A stretch of 35,679 nt of DNA from Actinomycetota bacterium (GTDB taxonomy: Bacteria; Actinomycetota; Thermoleophilia; Gaiellales; Gaiellaceae): positions 1 to 35,679 of the forward strand of contig VAYM01000151.1 in assembly GCA_005884945.1 (NCBI GenBank). The letters are read 5' to 3'. The translations under genes and the position numbers were made by a program. Below the pieces are notes generated by a model. The model was not told the DNA's origin, searched no databases, and saw nothing but the letters and a program-made list of their open reading frames with translations. Shown here piece after piece: positions 22,538 to 31,268 of this stretch (within the stretch, counting starts at the first letter, position 1; each line of letters starts with the position of its first letter).

Positions 22538-23842
22538 TCATCGGCGGGCGGCCCCCCCGACTTGAGCGGCCTGTGGAGAAAGGCGCTCGCCGGCGGCCTC
22601 GGCCCCGACAGGAGCGGTCGGCGCCCGCATCAGCCTCCCCACCACGAGCGCGCTCGACATCGCTGCAATCCCGGCCACGAAGAAGGCGAGTCTCGTCCCG
22701 CCCACGTGGACGAGCCAGCCGGAGATCAGGCCGCCGAGCGAGCCGGTTCCCGCAAAGGCGAAGAAGTAGAGCCCGATCACGCGGCCGCGGAGATGATCCG
22801 GCGCCGCGAGCTGAACGATCGAGTTCGCATTCGACGACCACGTCGTGAAGCTGACGCCGCCGGCGAAGAGGAGCACGCACGCGAGCCACACCGACCCTGC
22901 CGGCCCAAGCAGCAGCTCGGATGCACCGAAGCCCATCGCCCCGAGCAGCATCAACGAACGGCGCGCACGTCCCTGCGCGGCTGCGAGCAGTCCCCCGACG
23001 AGCGCACCGGCACCGAACGCGGCCGATAGAGCGCCGAACGTCCGCGGGCCCGCGTGCAGCGTCTGCTTCGCGAGCACCGGCAGCAGCACGTTGTAGTTCA
23101 GGCAGAACGTACTGACGATCAGCACGAGCACGAGGACCAGGAAGATCTCGCGCGACTGGAGCGCAAACGCGATACCCTCACGCGCGCCGCGCATCATCGT
23201 CGGCCGCGTCGACGCTTCGACCGGGTAGAACTCCTGCGGCCGCATCATCAGCAACCCCGCGAGCACCGCGAGGAAGCTGACGGCGTTGATCGTGAAGCAG
23301 ATGCCGGCTCCGAACGCGGCGATGAGGATGCCCGCGAGCGCGGGCCCGTAGATCCGGGACGCGTTGAACACGCTGGAGTTGAGCGCGACCGCGTTCTGGA
23401 GCTCCGCGCGCCCGACCATCCGGTACGTCAACTGCTGGCGTGACGGCGCATCGAGAACCTGGACGAGCCCGCCGAGGAAGGCGATCACGTACACGTGCCA
23501 CGGGCGGACGACTCCGGCGAGCGTGATCGCCGCGACCGTCGAGGCGAGGAGCATTGCGGTCGCCTGGGTGTTGATCACCGTCCGCCGTGGGTCGAAGCGG
23601 TCGACCACCACGCCGGCGAAGAGGCTGAACAGCGTGAACGGAAGGAACTGCGCGAACGCGAGCAAGCCGACCGCGAGCGCCGAATGGTGCGTCAGCGAGT
23701 AGACGAGCCACGCCTGCGCGAACCGCTGGATCCACGTTCCCGGCAGCGAGACCGTCTGGCCGAGGAAGAAGAGGCGGTAGTTCCGGTGCTTCTTGACGCT
23801 GACGAATGCGCGGCCGTTGAAACGAAGGATCGCCTTCGTCAC
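22538..23842 (-). CDS. MFS exporter of the MFS_3/EntS type
   Basis: The protein has 434 residues from GTG 23842, overlapping the MarR stop (GTGA). It begins with RNYRLFFLGQTVSLPGTWIQRFAQAWLVYSLT, the signature N-terminus of the EntS/MFS_3 family, followed by 12 hydrophobic helices and the inter-helix DRFDPRR motif. The mid-protein GALSAAFGAGALVGGLLAA and the DHLRGRVIGLYFFAFAGTGSLGGLISG segment are typical. It should export small molecules such as siderophores or drugs. The MarR regulator just upstream and the operator at 24284-24302 suggest induction by a substrate. Confidence 0.92.
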   Translation of the reverse strand: MTKAILRFNGRAFVSVKKHRNYRLFFLGQTVSLPGTWIQRFAQAWLVYSLTHHSALAVGLLAFAQFLPFTLFSLFAGVVVDRFDPRRTVINTQATAMLLASTVAAITLAGVVRPWHVYVIAFLGGLVQVLDAPSRQQLTYRMVGRAELQNAVALNSSVFNASRIYGPALAGILIAAFGAGICFTINAVSFLAVLAGLLMMRPQEFYPVEASTRPTMMRGAREGIAFALQSREIFLVLVLVLIVSTFCLNYNVLLPVLAKQTLHAGPRTFGALSAAFGAGALVGGLLAAAQGRARRSLMLLGAMGFGASELLLGPAGSVWLACVLLFAGGVSFTTWSSNANSIVQLAAPDHLRGRVIGLYFFAFAGTGSLGGLISGWLVHVGGTRLAFFVAGIAAMSSALVVGRLMRAPTAPVGAEAAGERLSPQAAQVGGAARR

Positions 23843-24282
23843 GCCGCGCCGTTCTCCAGCAGTAGCGTGAGCGGCTCGACCGCGGCGTGCAGCGCCTCGA
23901 GCTGCTCCTCGTCCAGGCCGCGGAGCCGTTTCGCGAGCCAGGCCGTCCTCCTCGAGCGGACGGAGCGGAGCACGCGGTGGCCGTCGACCGTGAGCGTCAG
24001 GCGGACGCGCCGCTTGTCGCCTTCGACCGGCTCCCCCTCGACGAGACCGGCCGCCTCGAGCCGACTAACGAACTTCGACATGCCGGGAACCGACATGCGT
24101 TCTTGCGCAGCGAGCTCGCGGACGCCGATGCCCGGCGCGTACTTGATCGCGACGAGGAGGGAGACCTGCCCGCCGGTGACGCCCAGCGAGTGAATCTCGC
24201 GGCGGAGCTCGCGGTTCAGCTTGAGCAGTAGCGGCCGGAGTCGGTTCGCGAGGGCTGTGGTGTCGGTCGTTGCGACGGGCAT
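23839..24282 (-). CDS. MarR-family regulator of the adjacent pump
   Basis: The protein has 147 residues. The winged helix has the recognition region [28 protein letters not shown] and the wing [15 protein letters not shown], with the usual MarR D-x-R motif. Dimerisation helices flank it. It is translated with the downstream MFS gene (4-bp overlap). A palindrome begins two bases before the ATG, so repressor binding would cover the transcription start, and no Shine-Dalgarno sequence is visible. Confidence 0.94.
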   Translation of the reverse strand: MPVATTDTTALANRLRPLLLKLNRELRREIHSLGVTGGQVSLLVAIKYAPGIGVRELAAQERMSVPGMSKFVSRLEAAGLVEGEPVEGDKRRVRLTLTVDGHRVLRSVRSRRTAWLAKRLRGLDEEQLEALHAAVEPLTLLLENGAA

Positions 24283-24283
24283 A

Positions 24284-24302
24284 TCGTTAACCAGGTTAAC
24301 GA
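24284..24302. promoter_or_regulatory. MarR-type operator
   Basis: TCGTTAACC-A-GGTTAACGA: 9-bp perfect arms around one base, immediately upstream of the MarR start codon. It is AT-rich compared with its surroundings. It also lies 54 bp before the divergent AAA ATPase gene, which could therefore be affected. Confidence 0.75.
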
Positions 24303-24355
24303 ATCGACCTGACCCGCCGCCGCCCTCATCCCTCGAAAGGGCACAATCTCACGCG

Positions 24356-25369
24356 ATGCCTAGGAATCCGCTCGAAGACGTGGCCCGCGGCCTGCGCGTC
24401 CTCGGGGAGCGCCTGTCCGCCGGCGAGGAGGCGGACTGGCTCGCCGGCCAGATCGAGAATCTCAGCCGCCCGGACCAGTCGGAGCTCACGCTGGCCGCCC
24501 TTCAGGCCGAGCTCGACGCGCTCACCGGCCTGGACACCGTCAAGGAGCAGGTGCGCGCGCTCGTCGCCTTCCTGCAGGTGCAGGCGGAGCGGGAGCGGCA
24601 CGGGCTTCCCGAGGTGGCGACGTCACAGCACCTGGTGTTCCTCGGCAATCCGGGCACGGGGAAGACGACCGTCGCGCGGCTGCTCGCGCAGATGTATCGA
24701 GCGGTCGGGCTGCTCAAGCGTGGGCATCTGGTCGAGGTCGACCGCGCGGGTCTCGTGGGCCAGTACGTCGGCACGACCGCGCTCAAGACGGACCGCGTGA
24801 TCAAGCGCGCGCTCGACGGCGTCCTCTTCATCGACGAGGCGTATGCGCTTTCGCGCGGGGACGAGCGCCAGGACTTCGGTCCCGAAGCCGTCGAGACACT
24901 GCTGAAGCGCATGGAGGACTACCGGCACCGGCTCGTGGTGATCGTCGCCGGCTATCCGCGGCTCATGCACCAGTTCCTCAACTCGAACCCAGGTCTGCGC
25001 TCGCGGTTCTCGCGCGAGATCACGTTCCCGGACTACTCGACCGACGAGCTGCTCGCGATCGCGCATACCTTCGCGCGCGACAACGAGTACGTGTTCGGCG
25101 ATGGAACCGAGGCGGCGTTGCGCCGGATCCTCGCCGGCGCCGCGCGCGGTGAGCGCTTCGGGAACGCGCGCCTCGTGCGGACGCTCTTCGAGCAGGCGCT
25201 GAACGCGCAGGCGCTCCGCCTTGCGGGCGTTTCGGGCGACGCGCTCACGGGCCTCGGGCGCGACGAGCTGATGACGCTTCGTCCCGAAGACCTGACGGCC
25301 GCCGCCCGCACGATCGGCGAGGGCCGCGAGCACGACCCGCGTGCGCCGTTCTGGCGCCGCCGCCGCTGA
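24356..25369 (+). CDS. CbbX/SpoVK/EccA-like AAA+ ATPase
   Basis: The protein has 337 residues from ATG 24356. An N-terminal helical region (1-50) precedes the AAA+ core. The core has Walker A GNPGTGKT (97-104), the pore-loop region [24 protein letters not shown], Walker B VLFIDE (156-161) followed by AYAL, a sensor region VIVAGYP, and arginine finger [10 protein letters not shown]. The lid domain ends near 300. These features define the CbbX/SpoVK branch, which includes Rubisco activases and the EccA proteins of type VII secretion. No Rubisco or ESX genes are nearby, so the client is unknown. The DUF1707 gene follows after 15 bp. Confidence 0.9.
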   Translation: MPRNPLEDVARGLRVLGERLSAGEEADWLAGQIENLSRPDQSELTLAALQAELDALTGLDTVKEQVRALVAFLQVQAERERHGLPEVATSQHLVFLGNPGTGKTTVARLLAQMYRAVGLLKRGHLVEVDRAGLVGQYVGTTALKTDRVIKRALDGVLFIDEAYALSRGDERQDFGPEAVETLLKRMEDYRHRLVVIVAGYPRLMHQFLNSNPGLRSRFSREITFPDYSTDELLAIAHTFARDNEYVFGDGTEAALRRILAGAARGERFGNARLVRTLFEQALNAQALRLAGVSGDALTGLGRDELMTLRPEDLTAAARTIGEGREHDPRAPFWRRRR

Positions 25370-25371
25370 AC

Positions 25372-25384
25372 TACCATCGACTCG
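25372..25384 (+). promoter_or_regulatory. Leaderless promoter -10 of the DUF1707 gene
   Basis: TACCAT (25372-25377), 7 nt, then ATG 25385, with no Shine-Dalgarno sequence in the 15-bp gap after the ATPase stop. The gene may therefore have its own transcript as well as read-through. Confidence 0.45.
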
Positions 25385-25783
25385 ATGGCTGAGGATCTGC
25401 TCGCGTCGGACGCCGACCGGGCGCGCGTGTCCGGTGAGCTCCGCACGCACTACGAGGCGGGGCGACTCACGCTCGAGGAGTTCCAGGAGCGGCTCGACGA
25501 GACGCACCAGGCGCGGACCGAGGGTCAGCTCGAACGCGTTCTCCGGCAGCTTCCGTCGAAGCGGCCGACGGTCAGTCCGCGCGACACCCGCTGGCGCTCG
25601 CTCGCGCTGCAGTACGCGCTCGTGAACCTCGTCGCGATCCTCGTCTGGGTCTTCGGCGGCGCGAACGGCGACTTCTGGCCGAAGTGGGTCTTCATCGTGA
25701 CGTTGTTCATGTTCGCGAGGCGCGCGTTCGGACCGCGGCATCGACGCGCTCTGCCTCGGCCGCCGAAAGAGCCGCGCGTCTAA
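25385..25783 (+). CDS. DUF1707-domain membrane protein
   Basis: The protein has 132 residues. The N-terminal 55 residues form a DUF1707 unit (ASDADRARVSGELRTHYEAGRLTLEEFQERLD ... TEGQLERVLRQLP), common in actinobacterial membrane or regulatory proteins. Two hydrophobic helices follow (YALVNLVAILVWVFGG and WVFIVTLFMFARRAF), the 2TM arrangement, and a basic tail. It lies just after the AAA ATPase and may be its membrane partner; that link is inference. Its stop overlaps the convergent mannosidase stop by 4 bp. Confidence 0.85.
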   Translation: MAEDLLASDADRARVSGELRTHYEAGRLTLEEFQERLDETHQARTEGQLERVLRQLPSKRPTVSPRDTRWRSLALQYALVNLVAILVWVFGGANGDFWPKWVFIVTLFMFARRAFGPRHRRALPRPPKEPRV

Positions 25784-27942
25784 GAGAGTCGCAGCGTCCG
25801 GATCTCCCACGGGCGCAGCTCGACCGACACGTCGCCGACGTGCGCCGTGCTCGGCTCGTTCGTCTCGTTGACGATCCGCGCTTCGAGTGCGCCGTTGCGA
25901 CGACGGAGCGACGTCAGCACCGCCCCTTCCAGCTCCGGCCCGGCGTGTTCGCGAACGCTGCCCGCGACGCCCGGGGTCGTCAGCAGCGGGTGGCGGTAGC
26001 GCTCCGCGTGCTCGAGTGCCCGGTCCGGATCCGGAGACCATGCGAACGAGAAGCTGTGCGGTCCGTGCATCTGCGCGGCGGGGATCGCAAGCTCGGGCCC
26101 GGCGTTCTCGACACGCCACGGATTCGCCTGGCGGCTGATCAGGCCGATCGACCGCAAGACCGTGAGGGCGAGCTCCCGGCCGTCCACGAGCTCGTACTCC
26201 GAGACGTGCTCGAACAGCAGCGCGACGCCGCCCGCGGCGACGAACGCGCCTGCCGGATAGGTCCCTAGTCCTTGCTCGCCGTGTCCGCCCTCCTGCTGCG
26301 GCGGACGCTCCACGATCGCGAACTGACCTTCGGCCCGCGTGCGGTCCGTCTCGTGCTTCAAGGGAACGTGAAGGCGTACGCGATGGTCGCTGCACGGGTT
26401 GTCGAAGGAGACGCGCACGCGAACGAACGGCTCACCCGCACGTACCTCGGCTTGGATGTCGACTTCGACCTCGACCTCGTCGTCGCTGCGACGTGACCCG
26501 TCGGCCTCGACCGCGCGCGGCCACTCGTACGTGCGGTGGAGGACGATCCGCGCGCGCAGCGGTCCGGCGTCGACGAGCTCGACCTGCTCGTCGACCGGCT
26601 CGTCGATCAGGCGGTCCGCGCGAGGAGGCGCGTAGTTGTAGCTGTCGCCGAAGTCGCCGCCGTCGACGATGCGGAACGAGGCGACGTCGAGCTCGAGCAG
26701 CTCGCTGCGGACGGTCGTCCCGCTGGCCTGGACACGCTCGTCGTCGCTCGGCGCAGCCCGCCCAACGGCCGTCCAGCCGAGCGGCGGAACCGTCACCGTG
26801 CCGAGCCCGTCGACGACTTCCGTCCGGACGAACGGGGACGGGTTGACGACGACCGTCGTTCCCGACGGCGCCTGCGCGGCGATCCGCTCGAGCACGAGCC
26901 GTGTCAGCTCGTTGCCGATCTGCTCCGCCTCCGCATACCGCACGAGCACCTGCGCCGACACTTCGTCGGCCGAGCAGCCGCAGATCGAGTCGTGCGCGGA
27001 GTTCTGGAACAGCCGCGACCAGGCAACGTCGAGGAACGCCTGCGGCCAGGCGTCCCCGTAGAGCGCGTGCAAGGGCTCGGCATACCGCTCGAGCGCGCGC
27101 TCCGCACGACCCGCTGCCTGCTTGATGTCGATGCGTGCGGAGACGACGTCGGGAAGCAAGTTCGCGCGAGCAGCGCTCCGAAGCTCCCCACGAACCTTTG
27201 CAACAGTCTGTTGCAAAGGTCGTTCGGCTGCGAAGTACTCGGCCAGCGTTGCCACCCGCGTTCCCTCCGGGATGCGCTCGAGGAGATCGCGCGCCGGCGG
27301 CATGTGGTCCGTGCCGACCATGCCGAGGATGGGGTCGTCGCCGAACCACGGCCGCAGCCGCTCCACCAGAGCCTCGACGGAGTCGTCGCCGAGTATGTAC
27401 GCCGCGTTGCTGTAGCCGTTCTCCGGCATGTACTCGGTGCGGATGACCGTTCCGTCGATGCCCTCCCAGTCGAAGACGTGCGACTCGACCGTCGACGGGA
27501 CGCCGCGCCACATGATCGCGACGTCGATTCCCGCGGCGCGGAGGATCTGCGGCATCTGCGCGACGTGGCCGAACATGTCCGGGAGGTAGCCGACGCGCAT
27601 CGCGCCGCCCACCTCGGCCGCCCGCGCGAGACCCGCCTCGAGGTTGCGCACGGTCGTCTCGCCGCTGACGAGGAACTCGTCCATCAGCGTCTGCCACGGC
27701 CCGACCGCGAGCCTGCCCGCCTCCACGAGCGCGCGGATTCGCGCCTCGCCTTCGGGCCGGATCTCGACGTAGTCGTCCACGGTCGCGAGCTGCCCGTCGA
27801 GCGTGAACCGCCAGCGCTCGTCGCCCTCGAGCAGCTCCAGCACCTCGTCGACGACGTCGACGAGCGACATGCGGAACGACTGGAACGGCCGGTACCACTC
27901 CCGGTCCCAGTGGGTGTGCGGGACGAGGACGAGCTCGGTCAG
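25780..27942 (-). CDS. GH38 alpha-mannosidase, probable CTG start
   Basis: The first ATG (27870) would remove the active-site motif. Reading upstream in frame gives VPHTHWDREWYRPFQ, and the only sensible start before the in-frame stop is CTG 27942, giving 720 residues (MTELVLVPHTHWDREW). Zinc ligands are His11 and Asp13, the nucleophile is Asp122 (PDMFGH), and the fourth ligand is His317 (AHDSICGC). The middle GELRSAARANLLPDVVSARIDIK and the C-terminal beta domains are typical of GH38. It is a retaining exo-alpha-mannosidase with no signal peptide, so it acts on imported glycosides. It starts within 5 bp of the upstream permease stop, hence the same operon. A 27-bp palindrome interrupts it at 27194-27220. 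Confidence 0.85.
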   Translation of the reverse strand: MTELVLVPHTHWDREWYRPFQSFRMSLVDVVDEVLELLEGDERWRFTLDGQLATVDDYVEIRPEGEARIRALVEAGRLAVGPWQTLMDEFLVSGETTVRNLEAGLARAAEVGGAMRVGYLPDMFGHVAQMPQILRAAGIDVAIMWRGVPSTVESHVFDWEGIDGTVIRTEYMPENGYSNAAYILGDDSVEALVERLRPWFGDDPILGMVGTDHMPPARDLLERIPEGTRVATLAEYFAAERPLQQTVAKVRGELRSAARANLLPDVVSARIDIKQAAGRAERALERYAEPLHALYGDAWPQAFLDVAWSRLFQNSAHDSICGCSADEVSAQVLVRYAEAEQIGNELTRLVLERIAAQAPSGTTVVVNPSPFVRTEVVDGLGTVTVPPLGWTAVGRAAPSDDERVQASGTTVRSELLELDVASFRIVDGGDFGDSYNYAPPRADRLIDEPVDEQVELVDAGPLRARIVLHRTYEWPRAVEADGSRRSDDEVEVEVDIQAEVRAGEPFVRVRVSFDNPCSDHRVRLHVPLKHETDRTRAEGQFAIVERPPQQEGGHGEQGLGTYPAGAFVAAGGVALLFEHVSEYELVDGRELALTVLRSIGLISRQANPWRVENAGPELAIPAAQMHGPHSFSFAWSPDPDRALEHAERYRHPLLTTPGVAGSVREHAGPELEGAVLTSLRRRNGALEARIVNETNEPSTAHVGDVSVELRPWEIRTLRLS
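27194..27220. repeat. 27-bp perfect palindrome inside the mannosidase gene
   Basis: Arms ACCTTTGCAACA and TGTTGCAAAGGT (12 bp each) flank a 3-base centre. It is far more AT-rich than its surroundings and encodes PLQQTVAKV in frame, using codons (TTG, CAA, ACT, GTT, GCA, CGT nearby) rare in these genes. It may be a small in-frame palindromic insertion. Confidence 0.55.
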
Positions 27943-27946
27943 ACCG

Positions 27947-28861
27947 TCAGGTTTTCACCGAGCCCGCCAGCAGTCCCTGCACGAAGTAGCGCTGCAGCGC
28001 AAAGAACACGACGAGCGGGAGGAACATCAACAGGAACGACGCCGCGCTCAACAGGTGGTACTCCGGTCCATACGTCGACAGCAAGTACGGGATGCGCACG
28101 GTCATCGGCTGTCGGGTCGGCTCGCCGGAGAGAAAGATCAGGGCCATCAGGAGGTCGTTCCAGACCCACAGGAACTGGAAGATCCCGAACGACGCGAGTG
28201 CCGGCACGGACAGCGGCAGCACGATTCGCCGGAAGACCTCCATGTTCGAGGCGCCGTCCATCCGCGCGGCCTCGATCAGATCCTTCGGCAAGGTAATGAA
28301 GAAGTTCCGCAGCAGGAAGATCGCGAGCGGCAGTCCGAACGCCGTGTGCGCGAGCCAGATACCGACGAATGCGAACGCGCCGATGCCGAAGTGCGGCGTG
28401 CTGAGGTGCCACTGGCGGAAGAGCTTCAGAAGGGGAACGAGCGAGGTCTGGATCGGGATGATCATCAGGGCGACGATCAGGAGGAAGATCGTGTCCCTGA
28501 ACGGGAAAGCGACCCAGGCGAAGCCGAATGCGGCGAGGGCGCCGAGCGTCAGCGGCAAGAGCGTCGCGGGAATCGTGATGATCAGGCTGTTGACCCATGC
28601 GCGACCCATCCCTTGCGCGTGGATGACCGTCCCGTAGTTGTGCAACGTCCAGTTCCAGTGCGTCAGCCCCGTCCACCAACCGGTCGACAGGATGTCCGAG
28701 TTCGGCCGGAACGACGTGATCGCGAGGCCGAACGTCGGCACGAGCCAGACGAGGGCGATCGCGATCAGCACGATGTGGAGCGGCGTTCGCGTGATGAAAC
28801 GGACGATCCGTTCGCTGCGGCTCCGTGCCGGGAGCGCGACTGTCTGCTGGTAGATCGCCAT
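27947..28861 (-). CDS. Sugar ABC transporter permease, MalG-like
   Basis: The protein has 304 residues from ATG 28861, which shares a base with the stop of the previous permease (TGATG). Six helices are visible, starting PLHIVLIAIALVWLVPTFGLAITSF. The EAA loop that contacts the ATPase is EAARMDGASNMEVFRRIVLPL. The C-terminus FALQRYFVQGLLAGSVK is typical of MalG/UgpE proteins. With the MalF-like permease it forms the channel of a CUT1 sugar importer. Confidence 0.95.
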   Translation of the reverse strand: MAIYQQTVALPARSRSERIVRFITRTPLHIVLIAIALVWLVPTFGLAITSFRPNSDILSTGWWTGLTHWNWTLHNYGTVIHAQGMGRAWVNSLIITIPATLLPLTLGALAAFGFAWVAFPFRDTIFLLIVALMIIPIQTSLVPLLKLFRQWHLSTPHFGIGAFAFVGIWLAHTAFGLPLAIFLLRNFFITLPKDLIEAARMDGASNMEVFRRIVLPLSVPALASFGIFQFLWVWNDLLMALIFLSGEPTRQPMTVRIPYLLSTYGPEYHLLSAASFLLMFLPLVVFFALQRYFVQGLLAGSVKT

Positions 28862-29829
28862 CAGGTGACGACCCGTTCGCTTCGGAAGCGTCGCACGTTC
28901 ACGACCATCACGGGCAGGACGAGGATGAGCATGATCACCGCGACGGCGGCGCCGTAACCCGGGCGCAGGTTGGGGAACGTCTCGTAGTACATCGTGAACG
29001 CGATCACGCGGCTCGTCGTCCCCGGCCCCCCGCCGGTCATCACGTAGATGATGTCGAACACCTTGACGACGTTGATGAAGAGCCAGATCGTCACGATCGA
29101 GATCGGCAGGCTCAACATCGGGACCATGATCCGCCAGAAGATCGCCCACTCGCTTGCGCCGTCGGCGCGTGCTGCCTCGAGGATCTCCGTCGGGATTCCT
29201 TTGATCGCCGCCGACAGCACGACCATCACGAATCCCGTCGACGCCCAGATGTACGCGAAGATCAACGCGTAGTTGACGGTGTCGTCCCGCCCGAGCCACG
29301 CGATCGGGTTGTGGCCGAAGGCATGCAGGATCGCGTTGAGGACGCCCTGGTTGATGTCGGGGCTGTAGACGAAGAGCCAGATGATTCCAACCGCGGTCGC
29401 CGAGATCGCCATCGGCACGAACGTCACGCTCTTCACGATGCGCTCGTACCGGACGCGAACAGCCAGGACGGCCAGTCCGAGGCCGAAGAACAGCGACAAC
29501 GAGATGTAGAAGATGATCCAGCGCAGGTTGTTGACCAGTGCACCGCTCGGCGGGAAGTGGCTGAGGTCGAGAAAGTCGGGATCGTTCGTCAGCAGGTTCT
29601 TGAAGTTGTCGATCCCCACCCAGTGCGTGAAGTTGAAGAGGTAATCGCTCTGGTAGAACGACAATCGAATCGTGTAGTAGGCGGGATAGACCAGGAACAG
29701 CCCCAGCACGACGAGCGCCGGCGAGATGAAGAGCAGTCCTTGAAGGCGTGAGAGACGCGAGCGCGACCCGACGGGCTCGGCGACGGGCGGCGGCGCGGGA
29801 ACAACGGGTGTTGGGATGGCCTGGCTCAA
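28861..29829 (-). CDS. Sugar ABC transporter permease, MalF-like
   Basis: The protein has 322 residues if it starts at TTG 29829. There is no convincing ribosome-binding site, and the Pro-rich N-terminus (residues 1-28) is unstructured, so the start is uncertain. First helix LLFISPALVVLGLFLVYPAYYTIRLSF, six helices in all, EAA loop EAARADGASEWAIFWRIMVPML, and the family's TGGGPGTTSRV stretch near residue 255. It is the CUT1 partner of the following MalG-like permease. It is separated from the binding-protein gene by a strong hairpin that probably lowers its expression. Confidence 0.93.
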   Translation of the reverse strand: MSQAIPTPVVPAPPPVAEPVGSRSRLSRLQGLLFISPALVVLGLFLVYPAYYTIRLSFYQSDYLFNFTHWVGIDNFKNLLTNDPDFLDLSHFPPSGALVNNLRWIIFYISLSLFFGLGLAVLAVRVRYERIVKSVTFVPMAISATAVGIIWLFVYSPDINQGVLNAILHAFGHNPIAWLGRDDTVNYALIFAYIWASTGFVMVVLSAAIKGIPTEILEAARADGASEWAIFWRIMVPMLSLPISIVTIWLFINVVKVFDIIYVMTGGGPGTTSRVIAFTMYYETFPNLRPGYGAAVAVIMLILVLPVMVVNVRRFRSERVVT

Positions 29830-29840
29830 GGGAAGAAGTC

Positions 29841-29871
29841 CGAGCGGCGCCCCGCGGGGAGGCGCCGCTCG
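29841..29871 (-). promoter_or_regulatory. Hairpin between binding-protein and permease genes
   Basis: The 11-bp perfect stem CGAGCGGCGCC / GGCGCCGCTCG has a 9-nt loop, which can itself pair as CCGCGG. No T-run follows. In sugar importer operons such hairpins protect or partially end the binding-protein message so that it is made in excess over the permeases. Confidence 0.6.
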
Positions 29872-29883
29872 ACTACCGACCGA

Positions 29884-31197
29884 TTACGAGCCCCACTGTC
29901 CTTTGATCTGCTTCTGGAAGTTGCTCAGGATCTTCTTGACGTTCGACGTCGAAGGATTCTGAGCGATCTTCTGGAGCGCGAAGCCCCAGGTATCCCCGAA
30001 AGCTCCCGGCATCTGGTCCGAGCCGTCGAAGCGGATCACTTTCGCGCCCGCGAGCTGAGCGCCTTCGCGCCGGACGAGCACGTTCGGATACGCGCTGCCC
30101 TTGACCTGCTTGTTGGGCGAGATGATCGCGCCCGTCGAGACCCAGATCTTCCCTGCAGCGCCGGAGGTGATGTACTGCAGGAACTTGCGGATGTTCGCGC
30201 TGTCCTTGAACGCGACCGCGTAGTCCCCGCCGATCGTCACCGGGCTACCCCACTTGGGGTTGATGCTCGGCCACGTGAAGTCGTTGATCGTCACGCCGGG
30301 CTTCAGTGACGTGTTCACCTGGCCGATCGCGATCCCGCCGACGAAGCCGCCCTCGTAGTAGAGGTGCGCCTTCGGGCTCTTGCCGAAGACGTCGCCGATC
30401 CCGCCGACGAAGCTCTGGCCGAGCATTCCCTGGATCCCGCCGAGGACGTACTTGTTGTTGATGATCTGCGTCATGGTCTTCAACGCAGACGCGACGGACG
30501 GATCCGTGAACGGCAGCTTCCCGGTGAAGAGCGCCTGGTATTTCGCCGGCCCAGCGGTCCGGACGTAGATGCTCTCGAACCAGTCCGTCAGGACCCACTG
30601 GCTCTGGTTCGGACCGTCACCGACCGCCCACGGGACGAGGCCTTTCGACTTCAACGTCTTCGTGAGCTTGACGAGCCCCTTCCACGTCGTCGGCGCCTTC
30701 AGCTTGTACTTCTTGAACGTTTGCGGCCGGTACCAGATGACGCTCTTGGAGTTCGCTTTCGCAGGCAGGCCGTAGAGCTTTCCTCCCACCGTTCCGAACC
30801 CGATCCACGAGCTCCCGTAGCGCGCCTTCATGTACGCCGGCGTGAAGCCCATCGTTCCGAGGTTCTTCAGCACGCCCTTGCGCGCAAGCGAAGCGAGGTA
30901 GCCCGGCCGCGGCACGATCGCGATGTCGGGGGGATTGCCCGCCGCCAGTCGCGCGCCGATGTCCGTCGTGAAGTCGCGGCCCGACGTGTACTTGACGTCG
31001 ATGCCGGTGTCCTTGGTGAACTGTTTCGTCACCTTGATAAATGCGTCCTGCTCGCTCCCGCCCCAGAGCGAGAAGACTTCGATGCTTGCTGCAGACTTCT
31101 TCGCCTTGCCGCCGTAGCTTGCGCTGGCGACAAGTGCACTGACAACAGCCGCGACCAGCACGAGTGCCAGTGCGGCGAGTGCATGACGGCCCTTCAC
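29884..31197 (-). CDS. Extracellular solute-binding protein, family 1 (sugar)
   Basis: The protein has 437 residues from GTG 31197, preceded by GGAGGAGGAG. The signal peptide is hydrophobic (ALAALALVLVAAVVSALVASASYGG) but has no Cys, so this is not a lipoprotein, unusual for a single-membrane bacterium. The mature protein starts IEVFSLWGGSEQDAFIKVTKQFTKDTGIDVKY, the classic SBP_bac_1 N-terminus, followed by GNPPDIAIVPRPG, LYGLPAKANSKSVIWY and TWKGLVKL. It should capture an oligosaccharide or glycoside and hand it to the two permeases. It has its own promoter (31236-31264). Confidence 0.94.
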   Translation of the reverse strand: MKGRHALAALALVLVAAVVSALVASASYGGKAKKSAASIEVFSLWGGSEQDAFIKVTKQFTKDTGIDVKYTSGRDFTTDIGARLAAGNPPDIAIVPRPGYLASLARKGVLKNLGTMGFTPAYMKARYGSSWIGFGTVGGKLYGLPAKANSKSVIWYRPQTFKKYKLKAPTTWKGLVKLTKTLKSKGLVPWAVGDGPNQSQWVLTDWFESIYVRTAGPAKYQALFTGKLPFTDPSVASALKTMTQIINNKYVLGGIQGMLGQSFVGGIGDVFGKSPKAHLYYEGGFVGGIAIGQVNTSLKPGVTINDFTWPSINPKWGSPVTIGGDYAVAFKDSANIRKFLQYITSGAAGKIWVSTGAIISPNKQVKGSAYPNVLVRREGAQLAGAKVIRFDGSDQMPGAFGDTWGFALQKIAQNPSTSNVKKILSNFQKQIKGQWGS

Positions 31198-31235
31198 CCG
31201 ATCTCCTCCTCCTTTGCCCGGTTTCCTAACGCCCG

Positions 31236-31264
31236 ATTATGCACTTCAAACCTCTGCCGGTCAT
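31236..31264 (-). promoter_or_regulatory. Sigma70-like promoter of the binding-protein gene
   Basis: On the minus strand, ATGACC (31264-31259), a 17-bp spacer, and CATAAT (31241-31236) match the -35 and -10 consensus at 4 and 5 of 6 positions. It lies in the 71-bp gap after the ATPase gene, about 40 bp before the GTG start. Confidence 0.45.
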
Positions 31265-31268
31265 TCCG

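Noticed and set aside
24356-25369. Rubisco activase of a carbon-fixation operon
   Set aside because: There are no Rubisco or Calvin-cycle genes around it; the AAA branch includes many other members.
26536-28296. Long plus-strand frame antisense to the mannosidase
   Set aside because: Low-complexity charged product. The minus strand has clear GH38 motifs.
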